DNA of 64,000 nucleotides, taken from contig NZ_JACJQJ010000031.1 of the NCBI RefSeq assembly GCF_014696615.1, positions 22,139 through 86,138 on the forward strand. Reading direction: 5' to 3'. The notes below the pieces were generated by a model. It saw nothing but the letters and a program-made list of their open reading frames with translations, was not told the origin of the DNA and ran no database searches. Source of the stretch: Nostoc linckia FACHB-104. Lineage in GTDB: Bacteria > Cyanobacteriota > Cyanobacteriia > Cyanobacteriales > Nostocaceae. Below are positions 9,068 to 17,232 of this stretch, piece by piece; position 1 is the stretch's first letter, and the number at the start of each line of letters is the position of its first letter. A program made the position numbers and the translations under genes.

Positions 9068-9502
9068 GTGACTCCCACATTATTTGGTCGATGGCAAACT
9101 CGATTATTACTATTAGCAACTGTAGGCGTATTAGTATCATTACCCTTTGCAATGGGTTTAATTGGGCCTGGGCCTAGCTCAGTTTATTTCTTGATACTTA
9201 CCTATGTTGCCATCTTCGGTTTAGGTTGGGATGTACTTTATAACTATCTGCAAAAATTCCGTTGGGATAGAGACTGGCCCGCAGCCTATCAACTCTTTGC
9301 AGGAATTTGGGAATTTATCTTTGTTTATTGTGGTGTAAAACTGTTTGGCTTTTTACCAATCCCCATACCCAAAGAAGAACTTCCACCACAATTTTTTTTC
9401 CTGCATTACAGTATCGTATGGCTAGCAGTGTTTATTTCCTCCCAAAGCCTCATGCGGATCATTTTCCCTCGTTGGCGTTTCCGAGGCGGAGAGTGGCTGT
9501 AA
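9068..9502 (+). CDS. Conserved cyanobacterial four-helix membrane protein, unknown function
   Basis: A 144-aa protein with four hydrophobic segments, roughly residues 10-32 (LLLLATVGVLVSLPFAMGLI), 40-62, 74-97 and 108-130. A periodic repeat (9017-9053) lies immediately upstream. The GTG at 9068 (then TPTLFGRWQ) is preferred over a TTG at 9047 that would read from inside the repeat. It ends six bases before another repeat tract. I recognise it only as a conserved small membrane protein; no motif suggests an activity. Confidence 0.7.
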   Translation: MTPTLFGRWQTRLLLLATVGVLVSLPFAMGLIGPGPSSVYFLILTYVAIFGLGWDVLYNYLQKFRWDRDWPAAYQLFAGIWEFIFVYCGVKLFGFLPIPIPKEELPPQFFFLHYSIVWLAVFISSQSLMRIIFPRWRFRGGEWL

Positions 9503-9867
9503 GTTGAGCAGAGGAAGCAGAGGAAGCAGAGGAAGCAGGGGGGAGACAAGAAGACAAGGAGAAAATAACAATTACCAATGCCCAATGCCCAAGTACTCCT
9601 ACAGATAAAATTGTAGTTTAAATCACACAAGTACCCAAAATCCTTGTACAGCAGGAATATTTGTAGTTTTCTAAAGTATAATTAAGAAAAAGATAACAAA
9701 ACCGCAGCAGTAAAGTAGGCAAAATATAGCCGGAAAAACTACTCAGAAATGGGTAAAACTTTATTGTGCATTATAAAACATATCGGTATCCTATACCTGC
9801 ATTTAGTATGTAGTCTTGGAAACCAAAAAAAAGTGTAAATTTCCCAGTTGAAGAGGCAAATAAAAGC
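9503..9867. other. Gene-free stretch, 365 bases, upstream of the ABC1 kinase
   Basis: Begins with 9-base repeats (9508-9539), then AT-rich sequence. A TATAAT hexamer at 9677-9682 could be a -10 box for the downstream gene, but no matching -35 is at the right distance. No RNA gene is seen. Confidence 0.45.
9508..9539. repeat. 9-base tandem repeat (GCAGAGGAA)n
   Basis: Three perfect GCAGAGGAA units plus a partial fourth, beginning six bases after the stop of the four-helix membrane protein gene. Confidence 0.8.
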
Positions 9868-11592
9868 GTGGGTCAGTATCAATCTGCTCAGCTAAGGCGC
9901 TACAATCCAGACGCGATCGCTAGTTATTATCGTTACCGTCCCTGGCTAGCCTGGGGGCGAATACTGACAATTATCTGGTCTTTTGCTGGATTTATTATTA
10001 GTTTGAAGTGGGATGAATGGCAAAATCTAGAAGAGCAGAACAAGAGTAAACGCGCCACTCAATTACGAGAACTGCTCACTCGCCTTGGCCCCACTTTCAT
10101 TAAAGTTGGTCAAGCCCTATCGACTAGGCCTGACCTAATACGTAAGGATTTCTTAGAAGAATTAGTCAAGCTGCAAGACCAGCTGCCGCCGTTTGATAAT
10201 GATTTAGCCTACCGGATTATCGAGGCGGAACTAAATCGCCCAGTTAAAGAAGCATTTAGTGAACTGTCACCTCAACCTGTAGCAGCAGCTAGCTTGGGTC
10301 AAGTTTATCGTGGACGTTTGGCAAGTGGCGAAGAAGTAGCAGTGAAGGTGCAACGCCCTAACTTACGGCCAATTTTGACCAAAGACTTGTATCTTATGCG
10401 CTGGGCGGCTGCTTGGCTAGCGCCTTGGTTACCCCTCAATCTCGGTCACGACCTCACCTTAATTGTGGACGAGTTTGGCACCAAGTTATTTGAGGAAATT
10501 GATTACATCAATGAAGGGCGCAACGCGGAAAAATTTGCTCACAATTTCCGCGATGACCCCAGCGTCAAAGTCCCCAGTATTTATTGGCGTTATACTAATA
10601 GCCGTGTTTTAACCCTGGAATGGATTAACGGCTTCAAGCTAACAGATACTCAAAGCATTCGCGCCGCAGGTTTAGACCCAGAGGAAATCATCAAAATTGG
10701 TGTGACCTCCGGTTTACAACAGCTATTAGAACATGGATTCTTCCATGCTGACCCCCATCCAGGCAATTTGTTTGCTATACCTGATGGTCGAATGGCTTAC
10801 ATAGATTTCGGGATGATGGATCAGCTAGAGGAAACCACCAAAGAAACTCTAGTGGATGCATTAGTGCATTTGGTGAATAAAGATTACTCTGACTTAGCAG
10901 CAGATTTCGTAAAGTTAGGTTTTCTCACACCAAACACAAATATTTGCCCGATTGTCCCAGCATTAGAATCAGTCTTAGGCAACGCTATCGGTAAAAATGT
11001 TGGAGATTTTAACTTCAAAACCATTACCGATGAATTTTCGGAATTGATGTACGAATATCCTTTCCGAGTACCAGCAAAATTTGCTTTAATTATTCGTTCT
11101 TTAGTTACCCAAGAAGGTATTGCTCTCAGTCTCAATCCCAATTTCAAAATTGTGGAGGTAGGCTATCCCTATATTGCCCGCCGCTTACTGACAGGCGAAT
11201 CTCCTGAACTACGCCGACGGTTACTGAATGTGCTGTTTAAAGATGGTAAATTCCAGTGGCAGCGCTTAGAAAACCTGATTGCGATCGCACGTACCGATGG
11301 CAGCTTTGATGTGCTACCTACAGCCCAAATGGGACTGCAATTTCTGCTGTCTGAAGAAGGTAAATTTCTGCGTCAGCAACTGGTGCTAGCAATCACTGAA
11401 GATGACCGTCTGCATACAGAAGAAGTTCAACGGCTGTGGAACCTAGTCAAAGATGACTTACAGCCAAATCGCTTATTTAATGTTGCGATCGGCTTTTTAA
11501 CAGAGTTATCTAGAGAAGGTGCAGCGGCAATTATACCTAGAGCTACATCATTTATGACTTTTGGTGGTAACTCAGCACAAAGCCAAAACTAA
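9868..11592 (+). CDS. ABC1 (AarF/UbiB)-family atypical kinase
   Basis: A 574-aa protein. Family hallmarks seen: the KxGQ motif in FIKVGQALSTRPDL (residues 78-90), an Ala-rich AAASLGQVYRG loop in place of the Gly-rich loop (139-149), VAVK with Lys160, HADPHPGNLF (about 293-302) and the DFG-like DFGMM at 313. These proteins have ATPase activity and act in quinone/prenyl-lipid metabolism; cyanobacterial and plastid members are associated with thylakoid lipids. GTG start at 9868 gives MGQYQSAQLRRYNPDAI, the usual N-terminus. The gene is followed after 50 bases by a small membrane protein with a good SD, possibly cotranscribed. Confidence 0.93.
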   Translation: MGQYQSAQLRRYNPDAIASYYRYRPWLAWGRILTIIWSFAGFIISLKWDEWQNLEEQNKSKRATQLRELLTRLGPTFIKVGQALSTRPDLIRKDFLEELVKLQDQLPPFDNDLAYRIIEAELNRPVKEAFSELSPQPVAAASLGQVYRGRLASGEEVAVKVQRPNLRPILTKDLYLMRWAAAWLAPWLPLNLGHDLTLIVDEFGTKLFEEIDYINEGRNAEKFAHNFRDDPSVKVPSIYWRYTNSRVLTLEWINGFKLTDTQSIRAAGLDPEEIIKIGVTSGLQQLLEHGFFHADPHPGNLFAIPDGRMAYIDFGMMDQLEETTKETLVDALVHLVNKDYSDLAADFVKLGFLTPNTNICPIVPALESVLGNAIGKNVGDFNFKTITDEFSELMYEYPFRVPAKFALIIRSLVTQEGIALSLNPNFKIVEVGYPYIARRLLTGESPELRRRLLNVLFKDGKFQWQRLENLIAIARTDGSFDVLPTAQMGLQFLLSEEGKFLRQQLVLAITEDDRLHTEEVQRLWNLVKDDLQPNRLFNVAIGFLTELSREGAAAIIPRATSFMTFGGNSAQSQN

Positions 11593-11642
11593 CAACTCGA
11601 ACCACAATTACTTTTAAATTTCTCTACCAATTAGGAGTTTTC

Positions 11643-12017
11643 ATGTACTATTACCCTCTGCATCCACCGTATTTCCTACTAGTTGTTGGTTTATTAATAG
11701 CAGTAACTTCTGGAATCGCCTTATCTGGTACTTTAAAAGTAATTGTGCAGAAATGGCCAAACAAAGGCGCAGAAAATATTAAACCGCCTTCCGCCTGGAA
11801 GCAACTGATTGTCCCATTTTTGGGCATCACAGGTGGTGTTTGCTTGTTTCTTTGTTCCGGTTTCGAGATATTTGGCTTTCCCCCAATCCTAGCTTTAGGT
11901 ATTGGCTTGCCAATGAGTTTGTTAACTTGTTTGTTAGTTTGGTGGCAATTGGGAAGTATGCTGGAGTTTGTAGAACGCCGAGGTATGCAATCTCTAGATT
12001 TAGATTCTTTATCTTAG
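11643..12017 (+). CDS. Small membrane protein, unknown function
   Basis: A 124-aa protein with three hydrophobic segments (about 10-30, 54-74, 78-100) and a short polar tail. SD AGGAG (11634-11638) seven bases before ATG 11643 gives a firm start. It lies 50 bases after the ABC1 kinase gene and is closed by an intrinsic terminator at 12047-12081, so the two probably form one transcript. No recognised domain. Confidence 0.75.
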   Translation: MYYYPLHPPYFLLVVGLLIAVTSGIALSGTLKVIVQKWPNKGAENIKPPSAWKQLIVPFLGITGGVCLFLCSGFEIFGFPPILALGIGLPMSLLTCLLVWWQLGSMLEFVERRGMQSLDLDSLS

Positions 12018-12046
12018 AGACATAAATATTTAAATTCAAAACTCTG

Positions 12047-12081
12047 ATGAACACCGCCTAATTATTGGTGTTCATTTTTTT
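12047..12081 (+). terminator. Intrinsic terminator between convergent units
   Basis: Stem ATGAACACC (12047-12055) / GGTGTTCAT (12067-12075) with an 11-base loop, then a T-run to 12081. It ends the plus-strand unit; there is no matching T-run for the minus-strand operon whose last gene ends at 12120. Confidence 0.85.
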
Positions 12082-12119
12082 GTTCAACAACTGCCTCAAT
12101 TAAAATCTACTGCAAACTT

Positions 12120-13148
12120 TTATTGAGTGACTCTATTTCTCAAATTACGATAATTTAGCTTGATATTAATAATTTTTTGCTGAATAAAACTACTAGTAAC
12201 CTTGTGCAACCGCATCAGTAAGTTTGGACGTATAAAACTTTGAGGACGAGCTTCTGGTGATTTTAAGTAGCGATAATATAAAAATACATCCCTATAAGGA
12301 ATATCAACATCTTCTCCCCTACAAAGTCGCGTAAAATCTGAAGCAGATATACTCATATAGTGAATATATGTCAGTGGTTGCCCTTGGTCATAAAGGATAT
12401 TATTGACAACATCAAATTTAGAAGCCCAATGACAACCAGTAGCCCCACCATGATAAGCGTAGTTGTAGTAAGAAATCCCACTGCGTAATACTAAATAGTT
12501 GATTACTGTTTGATCGGAATCTGCCCATGCTAGTGCATCAGACTCGCCTGCTTCTAGGTTTTCTAGTAGCTTTGCTAAAGTAACATCATCAAAAATATGT
12601 TTTTTAGACGCAAACCAACCAGAGCAAAAAATATTATTTTTAAAGTTTTTGATATTAAAAATCTGCTCTAGTTTATCTTCTGACCAGTCAAAAATATAAC
12701 TCAAATCAGATTTATATTGATAGTCATTTGCTACCCAATCATAATCATCTAACTGCCGATATACATCATCTAATGGTTTCATCAACAGTGTATCTCCATC
12801 AAAGAAGATAAACTTGTCAAAGGGCCCATCTAGACAACAAAGTTTGCGATGCCGTTCTATACGATAATTTTCTGGTAATCCATATTCTTGCCATAGCTTT
12901 AATGCTCTTGCATGAGATTTCCAAATTCGAGAGCCAAATTCTTCCCAACGAGCTATGGAATCATAGTCTTCAAATAAAGTGACATTATCTCTAGTTGCAA
13001 TCTCTGCTTTGACTTTATCTAACTGCTCGTTATATGGAATTACACAAACCGGAATTGTTCTGCCTGCATTAGCTTCAATGCTATTGAGTAAAGCAACTAA
13101 TTGGTCATAAACCACATCATTAGCGAAGGTGTAAATACCATCAACCAT
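12120..13148 (-). CDS. GT-A-like glycosyltransferase, Npun_R2821/Npun_R2823-type family (copy 1)
   Basis: A 342-aa protein. Start ATG 13148 (MVDGIYTFANDVVYDQ) is preferred over an upstream TTG because AGGAG stands eight bases before it and the start aligns with its two neighbours. Seen: an N-terminal GIYTFANDxVxDQLxALLNSI block, a DxD-type metal site in KFIFFDGDTLLM (about 117-128), and a C-terminal YRDVFLYYRYLK. This resembles GT8-like GT-A enzymes and, from memory, the Npun_R2821/R2823 family of Nostoc. It is the last gene of an eight-gene operon. Acceptor and donor are unknown. Confidence 0.8.
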   Translation of the reverse strand: MVDGIYTFANDVVYDQLVALLNSIEANAGRTIPVCVIPYNEQLDKVKAEIATRDNVTLFEDYDSIARWEEFGSRIWKSHARALKLWQEYGLPENYRIERHRKLCCLDGPFDKFIFFDGDTLLMKPLDDVYRQLDDYDWVANDYQYKSDLSYIFDWSEDKLEQIFNIKNFKNNIFCSGWFASKKHIFDDVTLAKLLENLEAGESDALAWADSDQTVINYLVLRSGISYYNYAYHGGATGCHWASKFDVVNNILYDQGQPLTYIHYMSISASDFTRLCRGEDVDIPYRDVFLYYRYLKSPEARPQSFIRPNLLMRLHKVTSSFIQQKIINIKLNYRNLRNRVTQ

Positions 13149-13164
13149 TAGAGTACTCCTGATA

Positions 13165-14055
13165 TTAATTGCGAGCAGCAACAAAGGGAAATAAACGGCG
13201 AGTTAGTTTGGGGATAAAAGCAAATTTCCCCTCATGAAGGTAGCGGTAATGTTCCCACAATTCCCAATAAGGGCTATTAGTTTTTATCTTAGTTCCAGCC
13301 CAATGCAGATATTTCAGTCGCTGTCCTCTATCATATAGAGCATATCCTTGCTGTTGAAAACTGCGGGAACCCGCCCAACTACCAGGCCCCCCACCAGGGA
13401 TTTTCACAAGATTGCCGCGTTTGGCAATGAGTTTGAGAATTAAGTAATTTAAAATTGGTTGGTCTGTAACTCCTTCAGAAAAATCAAAATATTCCCGGTG
13501 AGCCGCACATTCACGCAAAGCTTCATCCATCTGTTGCTCAGTAATAGCTCCCTTACGCGAAGCCCAAAAGCCACTGTTGAAAACATCTTCTAATTGAGCA
13601 TCGGAAAAAATTTGCTGTTCTCTTACTAATGGCGAAAAAATGTTGCGTAGCTTGTCATTAGCATGATGATAATCGCAGCAGAAGAAATCGACTTCTGCAA
13701 GTTTATTTAAATTGTCAGCAATTTTTTCAAAAACGACAATATCTGTATCAATATAAATAAATTCGTCTAAAGGGCCAAACCATACTACCAGCTTACGCAT
13801 TTTGTTTGGTAAAGCGAGGAAATCTCGATCAAAGATTTCACCTATGCGGTTGGTGAATTGTTCAATCAATTCTAGGTTTGGGAACAGTTGGACATTATGT
13901 AAAGTGCTAAGTTTATCTGCAACTTTGTGATAACTTTCATTAAAAGGTATGAGATAAACTGGAACTTCCGGGTCATAAAAGCGAATACTATTGAGTAAAG
14001 CGATCGCATTTTCCATTACTCGGTCGTTAGCAACAATATAAATTCCCCTACTCAT
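13165..14055 (-). CDS. GT-A-like glycosyltransferase, paralogue (copy 2)
   Basis: A 296-aa paralogue of the flanking genes. It shares the N-terminal GIYIVANDRVMENAIALLNS and a DxD motif EFIYIDTDIVVF (about 99-110), but has its own C-terminal half (YLHWAGTKI, then YWELWEHYRYLH). It lies three bases after copy 3 and 16 bases before copy 1, so translation is probably coupled. Likely a sugar transferase using a nucleotide sugar; specificity cannot be read from sequence. Confidence 0.78.
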   Translation of the reverse strand: MSRGIYIVANDRVMENAIALLNSIRFYDPEVPVYLIPFNESYHKVADKLSTLHNVQLFPNLELIEQFTNRIGEIFDRDFLALPNKMRKLVVWFGPLDEFIYIDTDIVVFEKIADNLNKLAEVDFFCCDYHHANDKLRNIFSPLVREQQIFSDAQLEDVFNSGFWASRKGAITEQQMDEALRECAAHREYFDFSEGVTDQPILNYLILKLIAKRGNLVKIPGGGPGSWAGSRSFQQQGYALYDRGQRLKYLHWAGTKIKTNSPYWELWEHYRYLHEGKFAFIPKLTRRLFPFVAARN

Positions 14056-14058
14056 AAA

Positions 14059-15036
14059 TTATCCTTGATTGATTAATTTAAATTTTCTCAAAGCTCTAGT
14101 TAATAAATTAGGTGGTGGAGTGTCATAAGGTCTAGGTTTATCATGAAATACTGGACGCTTTTCTAGCTCATGTAAGTAGCGATAGTAGAGAAATAAATCT
14201 CTATAAGGAAAATCAATATTCTCACCAGTACATACAGCTTGATGGATATTAGGAGGTATACCAATATAATGAAGATAAGTTAGTCGATTACCTTTGTCAT
14301 ACAGGATATGCTCTCTTTCCTCAAAGTGCTTAGATCTGACAGAGCATCCTGTTACTTCATGAGATGGTAATTTTTGAGCAAAATTATAAATAGAAAGGTG
14401 AGATTTCATCACCATGTAGTTAATTAGAGGTTGTTCTCCAGCACCTTGATATAATATGTCTCTTTCACCATTCTGCAGAGATAGTATTAGAGATTTGATC
14501 TGCTCCTCTGAAAAAACACCTTTTTTAGAAGCATAAAATCCAGAACAAAATATTTCTAAATCAATCCGGTCTTTCGTAAAAACTTTTAGTAATTGCGGGG
14601 AATCTACATTATATACTTTACTAACATCTTTAAATTGAAAGTCATAGACAACAAAGTCATAACTATCTAATTTTTGAAATACTGTTGCTAGTGAGTTCAT
14701 CACTAAAGTATCAGCATCCAAATATATAAATTTATCAAAAGGGCCATCAAAGGCGCAAAACCGACGATGAGCGCCATAAAGTCGGGATTGACTGCGATTC
14801 AATCTTTCTGGTGCAGCTGACACCATAAATTGATCCCAGTAATTTATAGATTCTTGGTTATTGTAAATAAATACATTAGGGCGCTTAGTAATTTCATCAG
14901 CAATTCGTTGTGTCTGGTCATCAAAAGGATAAATACAGACAGGAATTTCAGAACCTAATATTGCATCAATACTGTTGAGTAAAGCTATTAATTGGTCAAA
15001 AACATAATCATTAGCTAGAGTACAAATACCATTCAT
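14059..15036 (-). CDS. GT-A-like glycosyltransferase, Npun_R2821/Npun_R2823-type family (copy 3)
   Basis: A 325-aa protein closely resembling copy 1: NGICTLANDYVFDQLIALLN at the start, DxD in KFIYLDADTLVM (about 106-117), LTYLHYIGIP and YRDLFLYYRYLHELEKRP near the end. Copies 1 and 3 are nearest to each other and flank the more divergent copy 2, which suggests tandem duplication. Start ATG 15036 lies three bases after the upstream stop. Predicted cytoplasmic sugar transferase of the same pathway as its neighbours. Confidence 0.8.
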   Translation of the reverse strand: MNGICTLANDYVFDQLIALLNSIDAILGSEIPVCIYPFDDQTQRIADEITKRPNVFIYNNQESINYWDQFMVSAAPERLNRSQSRLYGAHRRFCAFDGPFDKFIYLDADTLVMNSLATVFQKLDSYDFVVYDFQFKDVSKVYNVDSPQLLKVFTKDRIDLEIFCSGFYASKKGVFSEEQIKSLILSLQNGERDILYQGAGEQPLINYMVMKSHLSIYNFAQKLPSHEVTGCSVRSKHFEEREHILYDKGNRLTYLHYIGIPPNIHQAVCTGENIDFPYRDLFLYYRYLHELEKRPVFHDKPRPYDTPPPNLLTRALRKFKLINQG

Positions 15037-15039
15037 ATT

Positions 15040-16005
15040 TTATGGGTGTTGAGCTACAAAATTTGATAACCAATTCAGCAGATTTAGTTTATGTAAAATG
15101 ATTTGACGTGCTTCTGCGATCGCATCTTTAGCTGCATACCAAGCATCAGGAGTAGCAGTTACTTCTTGAATGTACGCGAGACCTTTTTTATCTAAGCTAG
15201 GTAATCTTAAAAAACTACCTGGTGGTAATAATTTATCAGCAGCAGGGCCACCATAGTAAATGGGTAAGCACCAAGCCAGTAAACTATCCCAAAGTTTCTC
15301 ACTGACATACCAATTATTGTCAGCATAATTTTCAATAGCTAAATTGTAAAAATATGGTGCCATTCCATACCATTTATTACTTAGCTCTCCAGCAATATTT
15401 GCCCATGCAGGTAAATTTCGCCCGTACAAATCAAATTTAAATTCGTTTGATTGTAAAGAACGTAAAAACTCTAACCGTTGGCGATGATTGGCTGTGCGAC
15501 TAATTCCTGAAGTGATCCAACTACAAGTAGAAACTTTCGGAGGGCATGGCATTTCATCTAATTCCTGAAATGAATTAGAATGGTACCAAATTGCAGGCAT
15601 ATAATCGGGAGTAGGAGCAAAATCATCGGGGCCAGAAACATAACCACAATAATTTTGAGCTTGCTGATAATTACGATTAGTAATCTCAACAATTTCCTCT
15701 AATGGTGGTTCCCTTAATAAATAGATAATTCTTTCTTTACTTACATTACGAAGTAAAGAATTAATGTCTACTGTTGTTGACTCTGGTTGAGGTTTACGGA
15801 ACTTATTTAACCAAGATTTTTGGGGAGATTGTTGGATAAAATCAAACTGATACATGAGTAGAAAATCTGGTTTAGCGTCTGGCGCACGCATTTGGATATT
15901 TCCCCACATTCCAAACGGCTTGGGAGTTTGCTGCCACAGCCAATCGGCTCTATTTTCTAGACCTCGATAGCTGCTAATCATCCCGATAGTTTTAATATTC
16001 ATCAT
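15040..16005 (-). CDS. Glycosyltransferase family 10 (fucosyltransferase-like)
   Basis: A 321-aa protein. The family-10 donor-site block is clear in the C-terminal third: LAIENYADNNWYVSEKLWD followed by SLLAWCLPIYYGGPAAD, matching the alpha-1,3-fucosyltransferase signature. The N-terminal half is variable, as usual. Family enzymes transfer fucose from GDP-fucose to GlcNAc- or Glc-type acceptors; the actual sugar here is inferred. The gene sits within the glycan operon, 18 bases after the GT4 gene. Two adjacent ATGs (16005, 16002) are possible starts. Confidence 0.85.
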   Translation of the reverse strand: MMNIKTIGMISSYRGLENRADWLWQQTPKPFGMWGNIQMRAPDAKPDFLLMYQFDFIQQSPQKSWLNKFRKPQPESTTVDINSLLRNVSKERIIYLLREPPLEEIVEITNRNYQQAQNYCGYVSGPDDFAPTPDYMPAIWYHSNSFQELDEMPCPPKVSTCSWITSGISRTANHRQRLEFLRSLQSNEFKFDLYGRNLPAWANIAGELSNKWYGMAPYFYNLAIENYADNNWYVSEKLWDSLLAWCLPIYYGGPAADKLLPPGSFLRLPSLDKKGLAYIQEVTATPDAWYAAKDAIAEARQIILHKLNLLNWLSNFVAQHP

Positions 16006-16023
16006 TAATTAGTTAAAAGTAAC

Positions 16024-17232
16024 TTAAGCAATTAGGGGAGGAAGTAAAGATTGATCGACATAACTCAAAATTTTGGCTGCTCGATTTTCCCAAGAAAACT
16101 GCTGGACAAAATTTATACTATCGGCATAACCCTCTACTTTTCTAGGATGAGTTTTTAAAATATGCCGAAGAGATTCAGCAAATTTTTTCGGATTATCAGG
16201 CTCACACCAAGCAGCAATCGCTGTGGTATTTTTAAATTCCATTAAAGAAGGAATTTCTGTAGCGATAATTGGAGTTCCCGAAGCAAAATAATCAAATAAT
16301 TTTAATGGAGATGTGAAAGTTGCAGCGGCTCCTAAACAATGAGGATGAGCTAAAATATCTGCGGCTTGGAGTAAAGAGGCTAACTCATGGTGCAAAATAT
16401 AGCCTAAAAATTTAATGTTGTTAACTTGTTTTTCTTGAGCTAATTTTTGATAATGTTCGACTTCAGTTGTATTACCACCTGCACAAACAAATTGTACATT
16501 TGGCATTTCACTAGCCACCTCAATTAAGACATCAATACCTTTAAATTGTCGTAACCCTCCGGCATAGACTACTAAATGTGAATGTTGTTGTAATAATTTA
16601 TTGCGCCATTCTGCTGCCTTTTCTGGTTGTCTCTGCATAAATAAGCGATTAAAGCCATTGTGTAACTTAATCACTTTTTCTGGCGGCATACCATGTTGAA
16701 TCATTGATTCGCGAATTGTATCTGCAACGGTAACTGCTATTTGAAACAGTGGATGATTGATAATTTCCGGCTCAAATTGCTTATCTTCGTGATGGTGATG
16801 TTCGTAAATTGCTGGCACACCATTTTTAATAGCAGCTTTGACAAAATTCCAGTTGCGGCTATGGACAAGTTTGGTAGTCGGCAGGATATGAAACGGAAAA
16901 TAATATTTACAGGCAATGGTGTTGGAATTAGTAAATTTATAGTGTAATTTGTCAATCGGCCAAGGCATAGCTAAAGGAGCGACCTTTAACTTGTCATGTA
17001 AGTTGTAATATTTAATTAGTTCTATGGGTGTTGGACGAGGTTGAAAAGGCAGCAGTAAATTAATTGGTTTTAGAGTCTTGAGTTGCGTTTCTGGATAAAC
17101 TAAAACAGTTGAGTACCCGAGATTTGCTGCTCCGTTGGCTGCATTTGTAGATTGCACTAAATGAGCTTCAGGCTTTGGTAGAGTTTCGCCAACAAAAAAT
17201 ATGTAGTGCTTTTTAAAAGCAGTTTTATTCAT
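16024..17232 (-). CDS. Glycosyltransferase family 4 (GT-B)
   Basis: A 402-aa GT-B enzyme. Seen: VVYAGGLRQFKGIDVLIEVA (about 234-253), the usual start of the GT4 C-terminal domain, a nucleotide-sugar-binding region FTSPLKLFDYFASGTPIIAT, and IYEHHHHEDKQ in the N-terminal acceptor domain. The start codon overlaps the end of the ABC exporter gene by eight bases, so the two are translationally coupled. Likely adds a retaining-linkage sugar in the same glycan pathway; donor unknown. Confidence 0.87.
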   Translation of the reverse strand: MNKTAFKKHYIFFVGETLPKPEAHLVQSTNAANGAANLGYSTVLVYPETQLKTLKPINLLLPFQPRPTPIELIKYYNLHDKLKVAPLAMPWPIDKLHYKFTNSNTIACKYYFPFHILPTTKLVHSRNWNFVKAAIKNGVPAIYEHHHHEDKQFEPEIINHPLFQIAVTVADTIRESMIQHGMPPEKVIKLHNGFNRLFMQRQPEKAAEWRNKLLQQHSHLVVYAGGLRQFKGIDVLIEVASEMPNVQFVCAGGNTTEVEHYQKLAQEKQVNNIKFLGYILHHELASLLQAADILAHPHCLGAAATFTSPLKLFDYFASGTPIIATEIPSLMEFKNTTAIAAWCEPDNPKKFAESLRHILKTHPRKVEGYADSINFVQQFSWENRAAKILSYVDQSLLPPLIA